DNA of 64,000 nt. Origin: Brachionus manjavacas (Eukaryota; Rotifera; Eurotatoria; Ploima; Brachionidae). The DNA lies in contig JAHQIY010000010.1 in the NCBI GenBank assembly GCA_019054805.1, positions 2,091,501-2,155,500 on the forward strand, given 5' to 3'. Under the pieces are notes generated by a model. It was not told the DNA's origin. It saw nothing but the letters and a program-made list of their open reading frames with translations, and searched no databases. The translations under genes were made by a program, and so were the position numbers. Of the stretch, positions 54,241 through 64,000 are shown one piece after another. Positions within the stretch are counted from its first letter, which is position 1; each line of letters begins with the position of its first letter.

Positions 54241-54644
54241 AAGAACAAAAATTGAAAATCGACAATAATAAAACATTAAAATTTTGATTGAATTGACAAA
54301 AATAGGTGTTATTTTTTTCTAAAAGATCGAAAAAAATAAAAAGATAAATAAAATCGTAGTTTTTCTTATTTTTTTAATTTTATTTGAGAGAAAAAAACAT
54401 AAACTTTTTTATTTCACCATTGATCATATTTTAAATATGAACCAGCTTTTCATTTTCGACCTTTTTTATTTCACATTGACTTGTTTAGTCTTCTAAAAAA
54501 ATTTTACCCAAAAATTAAATAATTAATTGATTAAAACTACAAAGTTAAAGACATGTTTCTTTTCTTAAAAGAAGTTTTGATGAGCTTTATAGCGCGCCTT
54601 TGAACTTTGGTCTCCGACTCTTAGTTTAAAAAGTCTATGCATAC
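54241..54644. other. 3' flank of DEG/ENaC gene
   Basis: AT-rich. AATAAAACATT at 54,268 is a possible polyadenylation signal. No other feature. Confidence 0.4.
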
Positions 54645-54656
54645 AGACACACAAAT
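54645..54656 (+). repeat. Left target-site duplication of family C LINE
   Basis: AGACACACAAAT, identical to 59,096-59,107 at the other end of the element. Confidence 0.8.
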
Positions 54657-54689
54657 AAATTAAGGATAAATTATTTTCTTGCGGAAATA

Positions 54690-56042
54690 ATGGAGGATGA
54701 AAATATTCCTCAAGTCCATCATGACAACGAGTTTCCCATGCTAGAGAGTCAAGATAATCGGCGGAAAAGGGGTGCAAATCATTTGACTTATTCACCGTCA
54801 GGTGTCCAACAAAAAAGCAAGCAAAAGCATTACTCAGAATTAGCGGCAGTTCTTATTCGTAGACTTGACATTAAAATACTTGGAAATTCATTGAATTTGA
54901 ACAAATATTTAAGAGAAAATCTAGCGAAACTTGGAATCAGGCCAGATGATATTAGAGTTAAGCCTACGGCCAATGGTAATTTAATGATCTACCCTGAAAA
55001 AGAGGAGCATAAAACGGTTATGCTAAGTGATGAAAAGGTGTTCGAAGGATACGAAAAAATTGACATTGGTGTAGAGAAGCAGTATAGTGTTATTGTCAGG
55101 AACATAGCAGGCAGTGAAATTGAGCAAGAAGATAAAGAAAAATATGGGATGGTTAAGGTTATACCGTTTGAGCGCAATGGAAGGGAAATAAAAGTTTGCA
55201 AGATTATTTTAGATGATGTGAGTGTATTTGAAGAACTAGTCACGAGCGGCTGGATGGGGTTGGGATACACAAAATATCCAGTTAAAGAATGTGAAAAACC
55301 ACCGAAAAGATGCCTTAACTGTCATAAATTCAACCATACAATTCTCAGCTGTAAAGAATTGAACAAATCATGCGCTAAATGTAAAAAACAAGCTCATACG
55401 GGCGAGTGTACAAGTCAACTCGAATGTGTAAACTGTGGTGGAAAACATTCTGCTTATTACAGAGGATGTCCTAGTTATAAAGACGCTGTTAAGAGATCAT
55501 TCGCTCAATTGGTCAATAACATTAATAATAATAAACAAGCTTCAAACTCACAAGACGCGCCAAGCGGATTTTATCGAAATGAGAGTGCAATGTACTCAAA
55601 TGCAGTGTATGTAGCCAAGCCTTCAAGTAATAACGATAGCTGTATGCGTGAAATGGGCCAAAACATAGTTAAATTGCTGGAAATGAAAAATACAGTAGAG
55701 TCAATTGATAAACGGTTATATAAGGTTGAGGAACTTCAGACGAAAGTAGCTGAACTAAGCGGAACAGTGAGTGATTTAAGCAACAAAATAGTGCAGCTGA
55801 ATAATAAAGTGAACGAGTTTAACAAAATAATGGAAAGTAATAATGTAATAGTAGGTCATTTTGTCACAGATGTTATAAGAATGGTAACTCCATCTAACAA
55901 AGCGAACAAACAATTATTTGCTCAAAAAATTCATGAACGATTTACTCATCATAAATTAGGTAATTTTTCTTTAGATGTTTTTTCGGGGTACTGCTCTAAG
56001 CTATGGGGAAATCAATCATTAAATAATGTAATTAATGGATAA
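54690..56042 (+). CDS. LINE C ORF1 (gag-like RNA-binding protein)
   Basis: An intact 450-codon frame. The order is: an N-terminal basic region (RRKRG), an RRM/PRE_C2HC-like middle (SVIVRNIAGSEIEQEDKEKY), and three knuckles CLNCHKFNHTILSC, CAKCKKQAHTGEC and CVNCGGKHSAYYRGC. A predicted coiled coil follows at about 315-390 (VEELQTKVAELSGTVSDLSN KIVQLNNKVNEF), which may drive multimerisation. It binds the element RNA. This architecture is that of Jockey-clade ORF1. The C-terminal coiled coil after the knuckles, rather than before them, is worth noting. Confidence 0.85.
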   Translation: MEDENIPQVHHDNEFPMLESQDNRRKRGANHLTYSPSGVQQKSKQKHYSELAAVLIRRLDIKILGNSLNLNKYLRENLAKLGIRPDDIRVKPTANGNLMIYPEKEEHKTVMLSDEKVFEGYEKIDIGVEKQYSVIVRNIAGSEIEQEDKEKYGMVKVIPFERNGREIKVCKIILDDVSVFEELVTSGWMGLGYTKYPVKECEKPPKRCLNCHKFNHTILSCKELNKSCAKCKKQAHTGECTSQLECVNCGGKHSAYYRGCPSYKDAVKRSFAQLVNNINNNKQASNSQDAPSGFYRNESAMYSNAVYVAKPSSNNDSCMREMGQNIVKLLEMKNTVESIDKRLYKVEELQTKVAELSGTVSDLSNKIVQLNNKVNEFNKIMESNNVIVGHFVTDVIRMVTPSNKANKQLFAQKIHERFTHHKLGNFSLDVFSGYCSKLWGNQSLNNVING

Positions 56043-58820
56043 AGAAAAAGATGAGAATTGTTTTAAGTTTTTACATTGGAATCCTAACTCTATAAATAAC
56101 AAAATATGTGAATTTTTATCTTTTTTAGAACTTTACTCGCCTGAATTAGTAGCAATTAATGAAACAAAATGTAATGATGTATCATTTAGAAAACTTTTTG
56201 CTATTCATAAACTTGAAGGGTATAAAATCGAACATAAAGAAAGAAAGAATGGCCAAGGTGGAGGGGTAGCTTTTTTAATTAAGGAAAATGTCAACTATTG
56301 TCTAGAAAAAGAATATGATTCGTTCGAATTAGAGTTACTATGTCTAAAAATTAACTTAAAAAACTCAAATTTTTTAGTTTTTTCGTACTACAACCCTCCA
56401 AACATCGAACCAAAAAAAGAATTTTTCGAAAAATTGTATGAAAATAAAGTAGATTTTGTTTTAGCAGGTGATTTAAATTCCAAAAGTAAAGCACTAAATT
56501 GCGTAGAAAAAAACCCAAATGGTTTTTTTTTAGACAAAATTTTATTAAATAGTAATTTTTGTGTTTTAAATGATAAATCTCCAACTCACTGTCATTTTAC
56601 AACACAAAAAGAGGATATTTTAGATCTTTTTATTGCTTCTCCTTCTTTTTACAGCAAAAAAGTTGAATTTTCAAGTCTAAAAAAACATGATATGGGCAGT
56701 GACCACTATCCTGTTTTACTAAAACTCAAATTTAAATTTGATTTATATGAAAAAGATATTTATAATTTAAAAAAGTTGGATCTTAATAAGGCCGAGTGGG
56801 ATAAGTTTAGAGGGCTTCTACCAAAAGAAGTCCCAAATGAAATTAAAAATAATTTAGAAAAATTTAACCAGTTTATAACGGAAAGCCTTGTTTATGCTGC
56901 GACAAATTCAATTCCTACCTTTAAAACTAGAAATTTTAAAAAACATTGCCATACTATATTCTGGAATTAATTGATGAAAAACATAGAGCAAAAAATCGTC
57001 TTAAAAAACACAACAATCCAGAAAATAAAGCACGTTTTAACCTTTTTACAAAATTAGTTCGGGAAGAAATTGCAGCTTTTAGAGACAAAAATTGGCAAGA
57101 TTTTCACGATAAAATAAATAAGAACGTAGTTTCTTCAAAGCACTTTTGGCGAAAAGTTAAAAGGAACAGGAATGATTCTAAAAAATCATCAAAGAATGGT
57201 CAATTTCCTAAATTAACCTATGATGGCAAAGAGTATAATACAGAGATGGAAAAAGTTGAGCTATTTGGTAAGCTATTTGAAGAAACATTTAAGGACAAAA
57301 ACTTAAATAATTATGATAACAAACATAAGGAAGAGGTTGAAGAGGAGGTAGCTAATTATTTGACAAAGGAGAGAAGTAACGAAGCTAGCTTTAAAATATC
57401 TGAGTTAGAGCAAGCAATAAATAAATTAAATATAAGTTCAGCACCAGGTCCAGATAATATCCATATTTTATACTTAATAAACTCTTCTGATGATTTTAAA
57501 AACTAATTCTGGACTTGTTAAATTTGTCTGCGAGAACAAATGCGTTGCCTAACGAGTGGAAAATTGCAAGAATAAGCATGATCCCCAAAAAAAGCAAATA
57601 GCCCAAGTCCTAAAGACTATAGACCAGTTAGTGTCACAAGTTGTTTAGGTAAATTGTCGGAAAGACTTGTCTTAAAAAGGTTAAACACGTTTATTGAAGA
57701 AAATGAGCTGATAATTAAACAACAATCAGGGTTTAGGAAGCATAGACAAACTAGGGATAATTTATTTCATTTTATACAAAAAACAATTGAAACATTCGAA
57801 AGAAAAAAGAAAGTTTGATTTTTGTCGAATGCTGCCATTTTTTTCGATATTCAGGCAGCATTCGACAAGGTCTGGCATAAAGGTCTTCTTTATAAAATGA
57901 TCAAAATGAAGATACCGATTGATCTTATTTTATGGTTAAGAGCATTTTTAGAAAATAGGAAATTTTTCCTTAATATTGGAAATACACAATCAAAACTTTA
58001 CGATATAAAAGCAGGAGTCCCACAAGGAGCAGTGTTAAGTCCTTTACTTTTTTCGATTTATATAAATGGCATACCAACTAAATATAATAAAAACAAAAGT
58101 TATTCGCTACTTTTTGCGGACGATCTAGTGTCTTATTTTATCTTTAATAAGTACAATAACATTCAAAAAATGATAAATGGTTATATTAGGAACATAGAAC
58201 AATGGCTCTCACTGTGGCGCTTAAGTATGGCAGCAGAAAAATGCAATTATATAATTTTTTCAAGTACGAAGAAAAATCTGACCAAAAAATTGAAGTTTAA
58301 AATGTTTAATAGAGACCTAACACCTTCAGATAACATTTGTTTTTTGGGTATCAGATTCGATCATAGTTTGAGTTTCAAAAATCAGGTAGAATTTCTTAAA
58401 AAAAATTGCCAGCAGCGACTTAATTGCTTGAAAATTCTTTCGCATAAATCGTGGAAATTGTCTAAAAATACCTTAAAACAAATCTACTTTGCTCTTGTAC
58501 GATCGGTTCTAGACTATTCTTCGGTAATTTTACCAAGATTGTCTGCAACAAATCTAAAAAATTTACAGAGAATTCAAAATTGTGCTATTAAGGTAATTTT
58601 TAAGCTAAATTATCGGGAAAACACTCAAAACATTCATAGAATAGCAGGCATTAAAGTTCTAGAGGATAGATTTAGGGAACTAAATGAAAATTACTTAAGC
58701 GATTCGATTCAGAATAAAAATCCATTAATTAATGATTTAATAAACGAATACAAACTATTCAAAAGAGGTAGAATAAATAAACTTAAATTCGATACTTTTC
58801 TTGGTAACCTAAAAGTGTAG
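56035..58820 (+). pseudogene. LINE C ORF2 (endonuclease-reverse transcriptase), lightly broken
   Basis: The start overlaps the ORF1 stop. The endonuclease is complete by motif: FLHWNPNSI, INETK, GQGGGVAF, FSYYNPPN, LAGDLNSKS, and SDHYPVLLKL. The frame shifts near 56,950 (to the piece 56,946-57,506, ISSAPGPDNIH), again near 57,600 (YRPVSVTSCLGKLSERL, QQSGFRKHRQTRDNL), and meets TGA at 57,817-57,819. The last piece to 58,820 carries FFDIQAAFDKV, AGVPQGAVLSPLLFSIYING, LLFADDLVSYF and the post-RT region. All catalytic residues I can place (endonuclease E, D, H; RT D and FADD) are present. The longest open part is 332 codons. Confidence 0.88.
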
Positions 58821-59095
58821 CAGTAAAAGAAAAAATAACTAAAAGAAACATTGCCTAATTTGTCTTATATTTTTTTTTTTTTTTTTTTTTTTTTAATTAT
58901 AAAAAAAAAAAAAAAATCTTACTTTTTATTTTTATTTTTTTGTAAATATTCCGTTTTTTTATGTTCTATTTTCTTTTTTTTTCGTATTTAATAATTTTAT
59001 TTTATATTTCTTATTTTTGTTTTTTTGAAACATTTTATTTAAGCTTGGCAAAGGAGCGAAAGCTCGAGCCAATATTTATTTATTTATTTAAATAA

Positions 59096-59107
59096 AGACA
59101 CACAAAT
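59096..59107 (+). repeat. Right target-site duplication of family C LINE
   Basis: AGACACACAAAT directly follows the (TATT)n/AAATAA tail. Identical to 54,645-54,656. Confidence 0.8.
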
Positions 59108-59130
59108 CTCATTTGTAATTTATATAAATA

Positions 59131-60330
59131 TTGATGTTATTTAATAATATATTATTCGCACTGCGTAACATCGTGGAACAGTGCATTGAATGGAACGCAC
59201 CCCTTATTGTCAACTTCATCGATTTTAGGAAGGCATTTGATAGTGTTCACAGAGAAACCCTGTGGGCCGTGCTAAGATCGTACGGCATCCCTCAGAAAAT
59301 CGTAAATATAATAAAGCTATTTTATGATAATTTTGAGTGCAACGTGATCCTGCAGGAGGGTACCTCAGAATACTTCCAAATAAAGACAGGGGTTCGTCAA
59401 GGATGCATTCTCTCTCCATTACTTCTCTTGACCCTCATCGACTTTGCAATGAGGAGAAGTACTGAAGGGCAGCGAACTGGAATTTACTGGGGAATGCATC
59501 TGGGTCGGATGGAAAATCTCGAAGATCTGGATTTTGCAGATGATATTGCCCTAATATCACAAATTGAGAGCCATATGAAGGAAAAGACCGAGAAGCTGAA
59601 ACGCAACACTGGATATGTTGGCCTAGAGATAAAAACTCGAAAAACAGAAGTTATGTGCATAAACAAAAAACTCAATGCACCAATTTCTGTTGGAGATGAA
59701 AATCTTAAATGCGTCGACAGCTTTACATACCTAGGTAGCGTGATCAGCAAAAATGGTGGCTCTGAAGAAGACATTCGAAACAGATTAACGAAGGCCAGAA
59801 CTGCTTTCTTCAAACTAAGGCATATGTGGAAATCGTCATTTCTTCGACTGAGGACTAAATTACATCTTTATAGTAGTCTGGTCAAATCTGTATTGTTAAA
59901 TGGATCTGAATGCTGGAAAATGACTGACAGTGATCTTCAAAAGATCGAAGTATTCCATAACAATTGCCTACGAAAAATTTTAAGAATCTTCTATCCGAAA
60001 GTTATTACAATTGAGGAGCTGTACAACAGATCAAGGTCCGAGCCAATCCGAAACACAATACGCAGAAGACGACTTAAGTGGCTTGGTCATGTTCTTAGAA
60101 TGTCAACAGACAGAATTCCTAGAGTTGCACTATTTTGGACACCTCAAGGAAAGAGAAATGCTGGAAGACCAAAGTTAACCTGGAGGAGAACAGTTGAAAG
60201 AGATCTGAGGGAGATGAAACTCACATGGGGACAAGCAGAAATTGTCGCTAAAGATAGGGTAGAATGGAGGGGACGTGTGGACGCCTTATGCTCCACTGGG
60301 AGTAGAAGATAGAAGAAGAGAAGAATAATA
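59131..60330 (+). mobile_element. RTE-like LINE, 5'-truncated, long open RT frame
   Basis: One uninterrupted frame of about 390 codons (59,131-60,312). RT begins in the Asp block (VNFIDFRKAFDSVHRETLW) and includes IKTGVRQGCILSPLL and LDFADDIALIS with FADD intact. The C-terminal region (TYLGSVISKNGGSEEDI, RRRRLKWLGHVLRMSTDRIP, GKRNAGRPKLTWRRTVERDL, WRGRVDALCSTGSRR) is typical of RTE-type elements. The endonuclease and the first RT motifs are missing, so truncation is near 59,150. The short 3' end is AGAAGATAGAAGAAGAGAAG. It is less AT-rich than its surroundings. The intact frame over 1.2 kb suggests a recent insertion. Confidence 0.88.
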
Positions 60331-60334
60331 TATA

Positions 60335-60895
60335 ATTCAATTTATAATTATGTCGTTGGTTCAATCGCTTCAAATCACGGTTGTCCATATCCTCTGGAAC
60401 AAAATTGGACTTGACGGCAGCCATTTCAAATAGAGAATTATATTGACAAAAATTCTGAATAGATTCTGAATAGATCAAGTTTGTTTTATAATTCATTTTT
60501 GGATTTTGCATTAGCAACTTCAACTGGTAATTTGTTCCACTCATTTACCACTTGATTATTTTAAATTAATATTTTAAATTTTGTCGATTGTTTGGTCAAT
60601 CTTCTTGGATGTCCTCGGATTCCTCCAGCAAGACCATAAGATGAGAGAGCTTGGCTTTTAATGCATGAATTTTGTAGCTGAACTTTATTTAGACCGTTCA
60701 TTATGATCTTAAAGGTCTCGATTAAGTCTCCACGTTCACGTCTTGCCATTAGTGTCTTTAATCCCAATCTTGTAAGTCTTTCTCCATATTTTAGATTTTT
60801 GTAACTCTTTGTACTTGTTTGCGTCCCTTTTATTTGTATAGGGGTTCCAGGCTATCCTTTTCACAACATTTGTAATAAACTTCGGAAGAATTGAC
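60335..60895 (-). mobile_element. CR1-like LINE tail, same family as 841-2119
   Basis: The minus strand codes IAWNPYTNKRDANKYKELQK, then after a shift YGERLTRLGLKTLMARRERG, DLIETFKIIMNGLNKVQLQN, GGIRGHPRRLTKQS, and EWNKLPVEVANAKSKNEL. These blocks are near-identical to the element at 841-1,902. Frameshifts and stops break it. Its 5' side abuts the Arg-rich repeat fragment. Confidence 0.75.
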
Positions 60896-61195
60896 CTATC
60901 TACCCCAATATAGTGCCCGACCAAACTCACAATCAAGTTTAAGTTGATCTTGATTATCATTGTTAACGACAGCTTGGTACTGCAATCGTCTTGTTCTTTT
61001 TTCTGGGGTCTCATTGGCACGTCTGTCTCGTTGCCTATGAGCATGATTTATAAGACGATTTTGCCTTTCGGCTGGTCCTTCGTTGGCACGTCAAAAATGG
61101 TCTTGCATAGCCCTTATCACCACAGAATTTTGCGATTTTTCTAAAAGATCAGTCCCAATCCGCTGCAACTGGTCAGCATTGGTTAATCTTTGTTT
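60896..61195 (-). pseudogene. Fragment with R-A-N-E-T-P repeats, possibly transposon (Helitron-like) protein
   Basis: The minus strand reads LTNADQLQRIGTDLLEKSQN, a TGA, then RANEGPAERQNRLINHAHRQ, RDRRANETPEKRTRRLQYQA and LKLDCEFGRALYWG. R-R-A-N-E-T-P-E-x-R-x-x-R-L is a short repeat that I associate with the N-terminal part of Helitron/Pif1-like and some other large transposon proteins. No Rep or helicase motif is visible, so the parent is uncertain. A small upstream open piece (61,508-61,607, starting MSLNKISDAEFKRYRSGKF) could be an earlier exon. Confidence 0.45.
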
Positions 61196-61611
61196 TCAAT
61201 TAGGGAATTATCTGCATTAGAAGAACTATTTCTTCCTAATTACTTCCATTTATTGGCATAAAAAGTACAATTGTTTAATCATTATGATTTTTATATTTTT
61301 TTCTCAATATCAATTTCAAAAGTAAACCTGTAGCACGTTTCGCGCTACCTATTAGGCAGACACCTCTTATTATTGATCGCACAAGACGAAATTTAGCTTA
61401 ATTAATATTAAATAATTTATTAATCTTTTAATCATACCAACTACATGCTTGCTACATGCTTACTACATGCATGTCTTTTTCCAATCTTGGCAATTCTCTC
61501 TTTCAGGTCACCGTATATTGAATGACTTCACAAAATGATTAAAAGTCATGAATTTTCCAGATCGGTAACGCTTAAACTCAGCATCAGAAATCTTATTTAG
61601 TGACATGTTGC
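61196..61611. other. Non-coding, with one short open piece on the minus strand
   Basis: It holds the 32-codon minus-strand piece from ATG 61,607 (KRYRSGKFMTFNHFVKSF) that may belong to the preceding fragment. Otherwise nothing recognised. Confidence 0.3.
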
Positions 61612-63367
61612 AGTGCCGGAAATTAACTTGTCACATCATATCATCTGGTATTATCAGCTGATATCAGTTAAGATCATTTTTTGTCCCTTCCTCATATTAG
61701 CTGATATCAGATAATATCATATGCAGACTTGGGCAAAAGTCAAAAAATTTTAAAGTCTTTTAAAATTCAAGTCAGTGACTTCTGACTTGACTTTAAATTT
61801 TTTTTTTTAATTTTGTTGTTAAATATCAAAAAAAGAAAAAATTAACATTAAGTGTTCGACATCAACTTTTAATTTAAAAAAAAAATTATTTTTTTCTCTA
61901 AATTTTTCAGTTTTGGTGACTTTTTAAAAAAAAAAAAATTTAACTTTGACTTAATGACTTTTGCCCAAGTCTGAAAATATGATATCAGCTTATATCAGTA
62001 AAAGGAAATATAAGAAATTAATTTTAAAATGTAGATTATAAAAACTGAGGATAGTATTTTAAATTATCTTTTTTATTTTTCAAAAATATAAATTTATGTA
62101 TTTTACAGCTAAAAAATACAAATTTTAATAATTACACTTGTTTTTGTATTCACTGATCTTCAGTCAAGAGAGGGACCATTTTAGTTTTCCTATATCTTGA
62201 TCCTTAAATTTGAAGCTAAATATTTTTCGAAATTAATTTTTTAATTTATTTCTCCCTTATTTTGAAGATTTTTCCCCTGTCAGCGGGTTTTGACTCTTTG
62301 ATACTCTGCTTGCATGACTTGGTTTGCGAGTTATTAAGTTTCTTAAACCAAAAAAATGTATAAGCTATATAAAAAAACTGTCAATAGAAAACTTGTAAAA
62401 TCAAAAAAAGGTCATTTGACTTGACTTTTAAATTTTTATATTGAAATTAAAAGGATAAAAAAAAGAGTGAAAAATAATCAAGCCTAAAAATTGAAGATCA
62501 GCATAAATTCAAAATGAAATTAATTAATTAACTCTACAGTAGGTATTTTTAAAATAAAATAACCGTCCCATCATTGGTGCCGTAATAAACAAAAAAGTTA
62601 CTGCATCGTATCGTGTTGCTTTAAAATACGCACTGTATTTGAAACAATTCACTATTAAGGCCAGAGTTGATTAAAAGTCAAAGTCTAAAGTCAAAATAGA
62701 TCTCAAAAACTCGATATTATTCTATCAAATATTAAAAAAAAAAGAGAAGTTGTCTAAGAAGTTATCGATTTACGCATTATTTTCAGAATTGGTCGAAAAT
62801 CAAAGACCAAGTCAAGACTTTGAATTTATTATTTTTACTTTTGACCAAATCTAATTAAGGCTTTCTATCTTAGAGTAAAATTATTATCAATTTCGAATGT
62901 AAAAGTCAAATGACTTGACTCTGACTTTTTGACTTGTGAAAAACTTTGGGCAAAAGAAAATTTTAATTCATTCTTAAAGTTGCTCTTTGTAGCAATTTTT
63001 TTAATATTATACCAGTTATTAAAAAATAAAAGAGTTATTAGTCGAATATGTGAAATGGCTGAAAAAAATTAAATAAATCAATTTACTTTAAAAATTTTTA
63101 CTTTTTAACTGTGCAATACAAATTTATATTTTTGAAAAATAAAAAAAAAATTATTCAACATACTATCCTCAGTTTTTTTAATCCACATTTTAAAATTAAT
63201 TTCTTAAATTTCCTTTTACCAGTTTAAATTGATATCATATGATATTAGCTGATATAAACTGATAGCTAATATCATTTGATGTCATATAATATCAGATGAT
63301 ATAATGATAAATATATATATATAGATAATGATATATAGATGATATATACAAGTTAATTTCCGGCACT
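61612..63367. mobile_element. Long-TIR element (about 1.76 kb) with TGATATCA-rich ends
   Basis: Perfect 20-bp ends (AGTGCCGGAAATTAACTTGT at 61,612; inverse at 63,348-63,367). These continue as long inverted arms: left to about 62,110, right from about 63,105. Shared internal stretches include AAAAGGAAATATAAGAAATT, ACTGAGGATAGTAT and TTTTTCAAAAATATAAATTT. Near the ends, GATATCA/TGATATC palindromes are repeated many times. The left arm is longer because it carries a nested insert. The roughly 1-kb middle has no coding capacity. Probably non-autonomous. Confidence 0.7.
61724..61975. mobile_element. Nested MITE in the left arm of the long-TIR element
   Basis: Ends CAGACTTGGGCAAAAGTCA and the inverse TGACTTTTGCCCAAGTCTG. 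The right arm of the host element lacks it. ATATG flanks it on both sides (61,719-61,723 and 61,976-61,980), a likely 5-bp target duplication. AGTCA/TGACT units fill its arms, as in the element at 5.9-6.4 kb. Confidence 0.65.
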
Positions 63368-64000
63368 TTATTAAAAATTGAGCACTTTAAAAAAAAATAA
63401 AAATTCAATTTTAGTGACATGTAATAAAAAGTGAACACATTTTAAAAATATTAACACTTGTAAAAGCTTATATTAAAAATTGAAAATTGAATTAACTTTG
63501 TTTTTTAACTATGTTAAAGTCGGATTTTTTTTTTTTTTAACTTGGGTCAAATTTATTAATTTTTTTAGACATGTCATTAAAATTGAATATTTTCAAAACC
63601 ATTGCTCATTTTTTAGTGATATATCATTATTTTGATAACTACGTTATTTAATTAAGTCACCACTAAGGTTAATTAATAATCTAAATGAAATTTATTTTTA
63701 CAATTTTTTTTTAATACACTCATTTGATTTTTTAATTACTTGGTTAGTTTTATACTCAAAGTGACTTTGTGCTTAATACCCAACTAAATCCTAGCCCTAA
63801 ATTATATTTTAATTTTTGCCGAAACAGCCTATTCAATATGTCTTTAAAACTTTCCTTACATTTTTTTAGCCTTAATTTTTTAAATTTGCTAAAAATTTTT
63901 TTAACTGCAAAATATTGAATTTTCAAAAAAAATATTGAAGAGATGTTTAGCTTATTGTACATAATTCACTGAAAAAGAGAACTTTTCTACCAGAAAAAAT
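63368..64000. other. AT-rich non-coding DNA
   Basis: An open stretch at 63,756-63,962 (minus) is lysine/isoleucine/phenylalanine-rich and looks like chance in AT-rich DNA. Nothing else recognised. Confidence 0.35.

Larger units (their letters stand above)
54657..59095 (+). mobile_element. Jockey-like LINE, family C, full length, nearly intact
   Basis: A 4.4-kb insertion between 12-bp direct repeats. It has a 33-nt 5' UTR, intact ORF1, and ORF2 overlapping it by 8 bp (ATGGATAA). The 3' UTR contains a T24-AATTAT-A16 hairpin at about 58,871-58,916. The terminal stem-loop TTGGC...GAGC-GAAA-GCTC...GCCAA is at 59,045-59,072, followed by a (TATT)n tail. ORF2 is broken only by two frameshifts and one TGA, so this is the youngest LINE in the window. 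It is related to family B. Confidence 0.92.

Noticed and set aside
58871-58916. T24/A16 hairpin as a transcription terminator
   Set aside because: Lies inside a LINE 3' UTR in a eukaryote; more likely slippage in homopolymers.
61976-63347. TGATATCA clusters as a CRISPR-like or centromeric array
   Set aside because: Spacing is irregular, no spacer-repeat order exists, and the units are explained by the inverted arms of one element.

Overview
This is a strongly AT-rich eukaryotic window from an invertebrate animal. The genes have canonical GT-AG introns, most of them only about 46-66 nt long, and the window contains a tRNA-Leu with an intron. Gene content is metazoan: a RYK/Derailed pseudokinase receptor, two DEG/ENaC channels, a cytochrome-b5 front-end fatty acid desaturase, and a UDP-GlcNAc pyrophosphorylase. 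A monogonont rotifer (Brachionus-like) is my best guess from AT content, tiny introns and the density of Jockey-like LINEs, but nothing in the sequence proves it.

Layout. 1-3,000: dead CR1-like LINE and non-coding DNA. 3,027-3,592: small TIR element with a zinc-finger ORF relic. 3,863-5,383 (-): UAP1. 7,294-11,630: decayed but full-length Jockey-like LINE ('family A') with a 14-bp target duplication. 12,400-15,600: transposon relics (RT, FLYWCH, OTU-like, foldback). 15,757-16,494 (-): tandem tRNA-binding OB-fold protein. 17,440-19,104: gag-protease relic and Ulp1-like protease fragment. 20,267-26,212 (-): RYK in five exons, with LINE insertions filling its fourth intron. 27,280-31,430 (-): several LINE tails. 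33,266-34,989 (+): desaturase in seven exons. 35,525-37,595: pile-up of 'family B' LINE copies. 37,815-38,460: foldback element. 38,775-39,707: zinc-finger TIR element, best copy. 40,269-42,567 (-): ten-exon coiled-coil protein. 42,699-42,807: tRNA-Leu(CAA). 44,324-45,787 (-) and 48,050-54,240 (+): head-to-head DEG/ENaC genes; the second has a single in-frame TAG and a 4.6-kb first intron full of transposons. 54,657-59,095: nearly intact 'family C' LINE with a 12-bp target duplication. 59,150-61,610: RTE-like RT, CR1-like tail, and an unidentified arginine-rich repeat fragment. 61,612-63,367: long-TIR element carrying a nested MITE in one arm.

The cellular genes show no common pathway. The two channels are probable paralogues. 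UAP1 feeds chitin and glycan synthesis, the desaturase makes polyunsaturated fatty acids, and RYK is a Wnt co-receptor.

The most interesting signal is a family of small TIR elements, with three copies at 3.0, 38.8 and 49.8 kb. Each encodes a related protein with a C-terminal C2H2-type finger. Their ends are related, but each copy is studded with its own version of a GTGA-based repeat. A second signal is a short hairpin placed just before the simple-repeat tail of several LINE families here.
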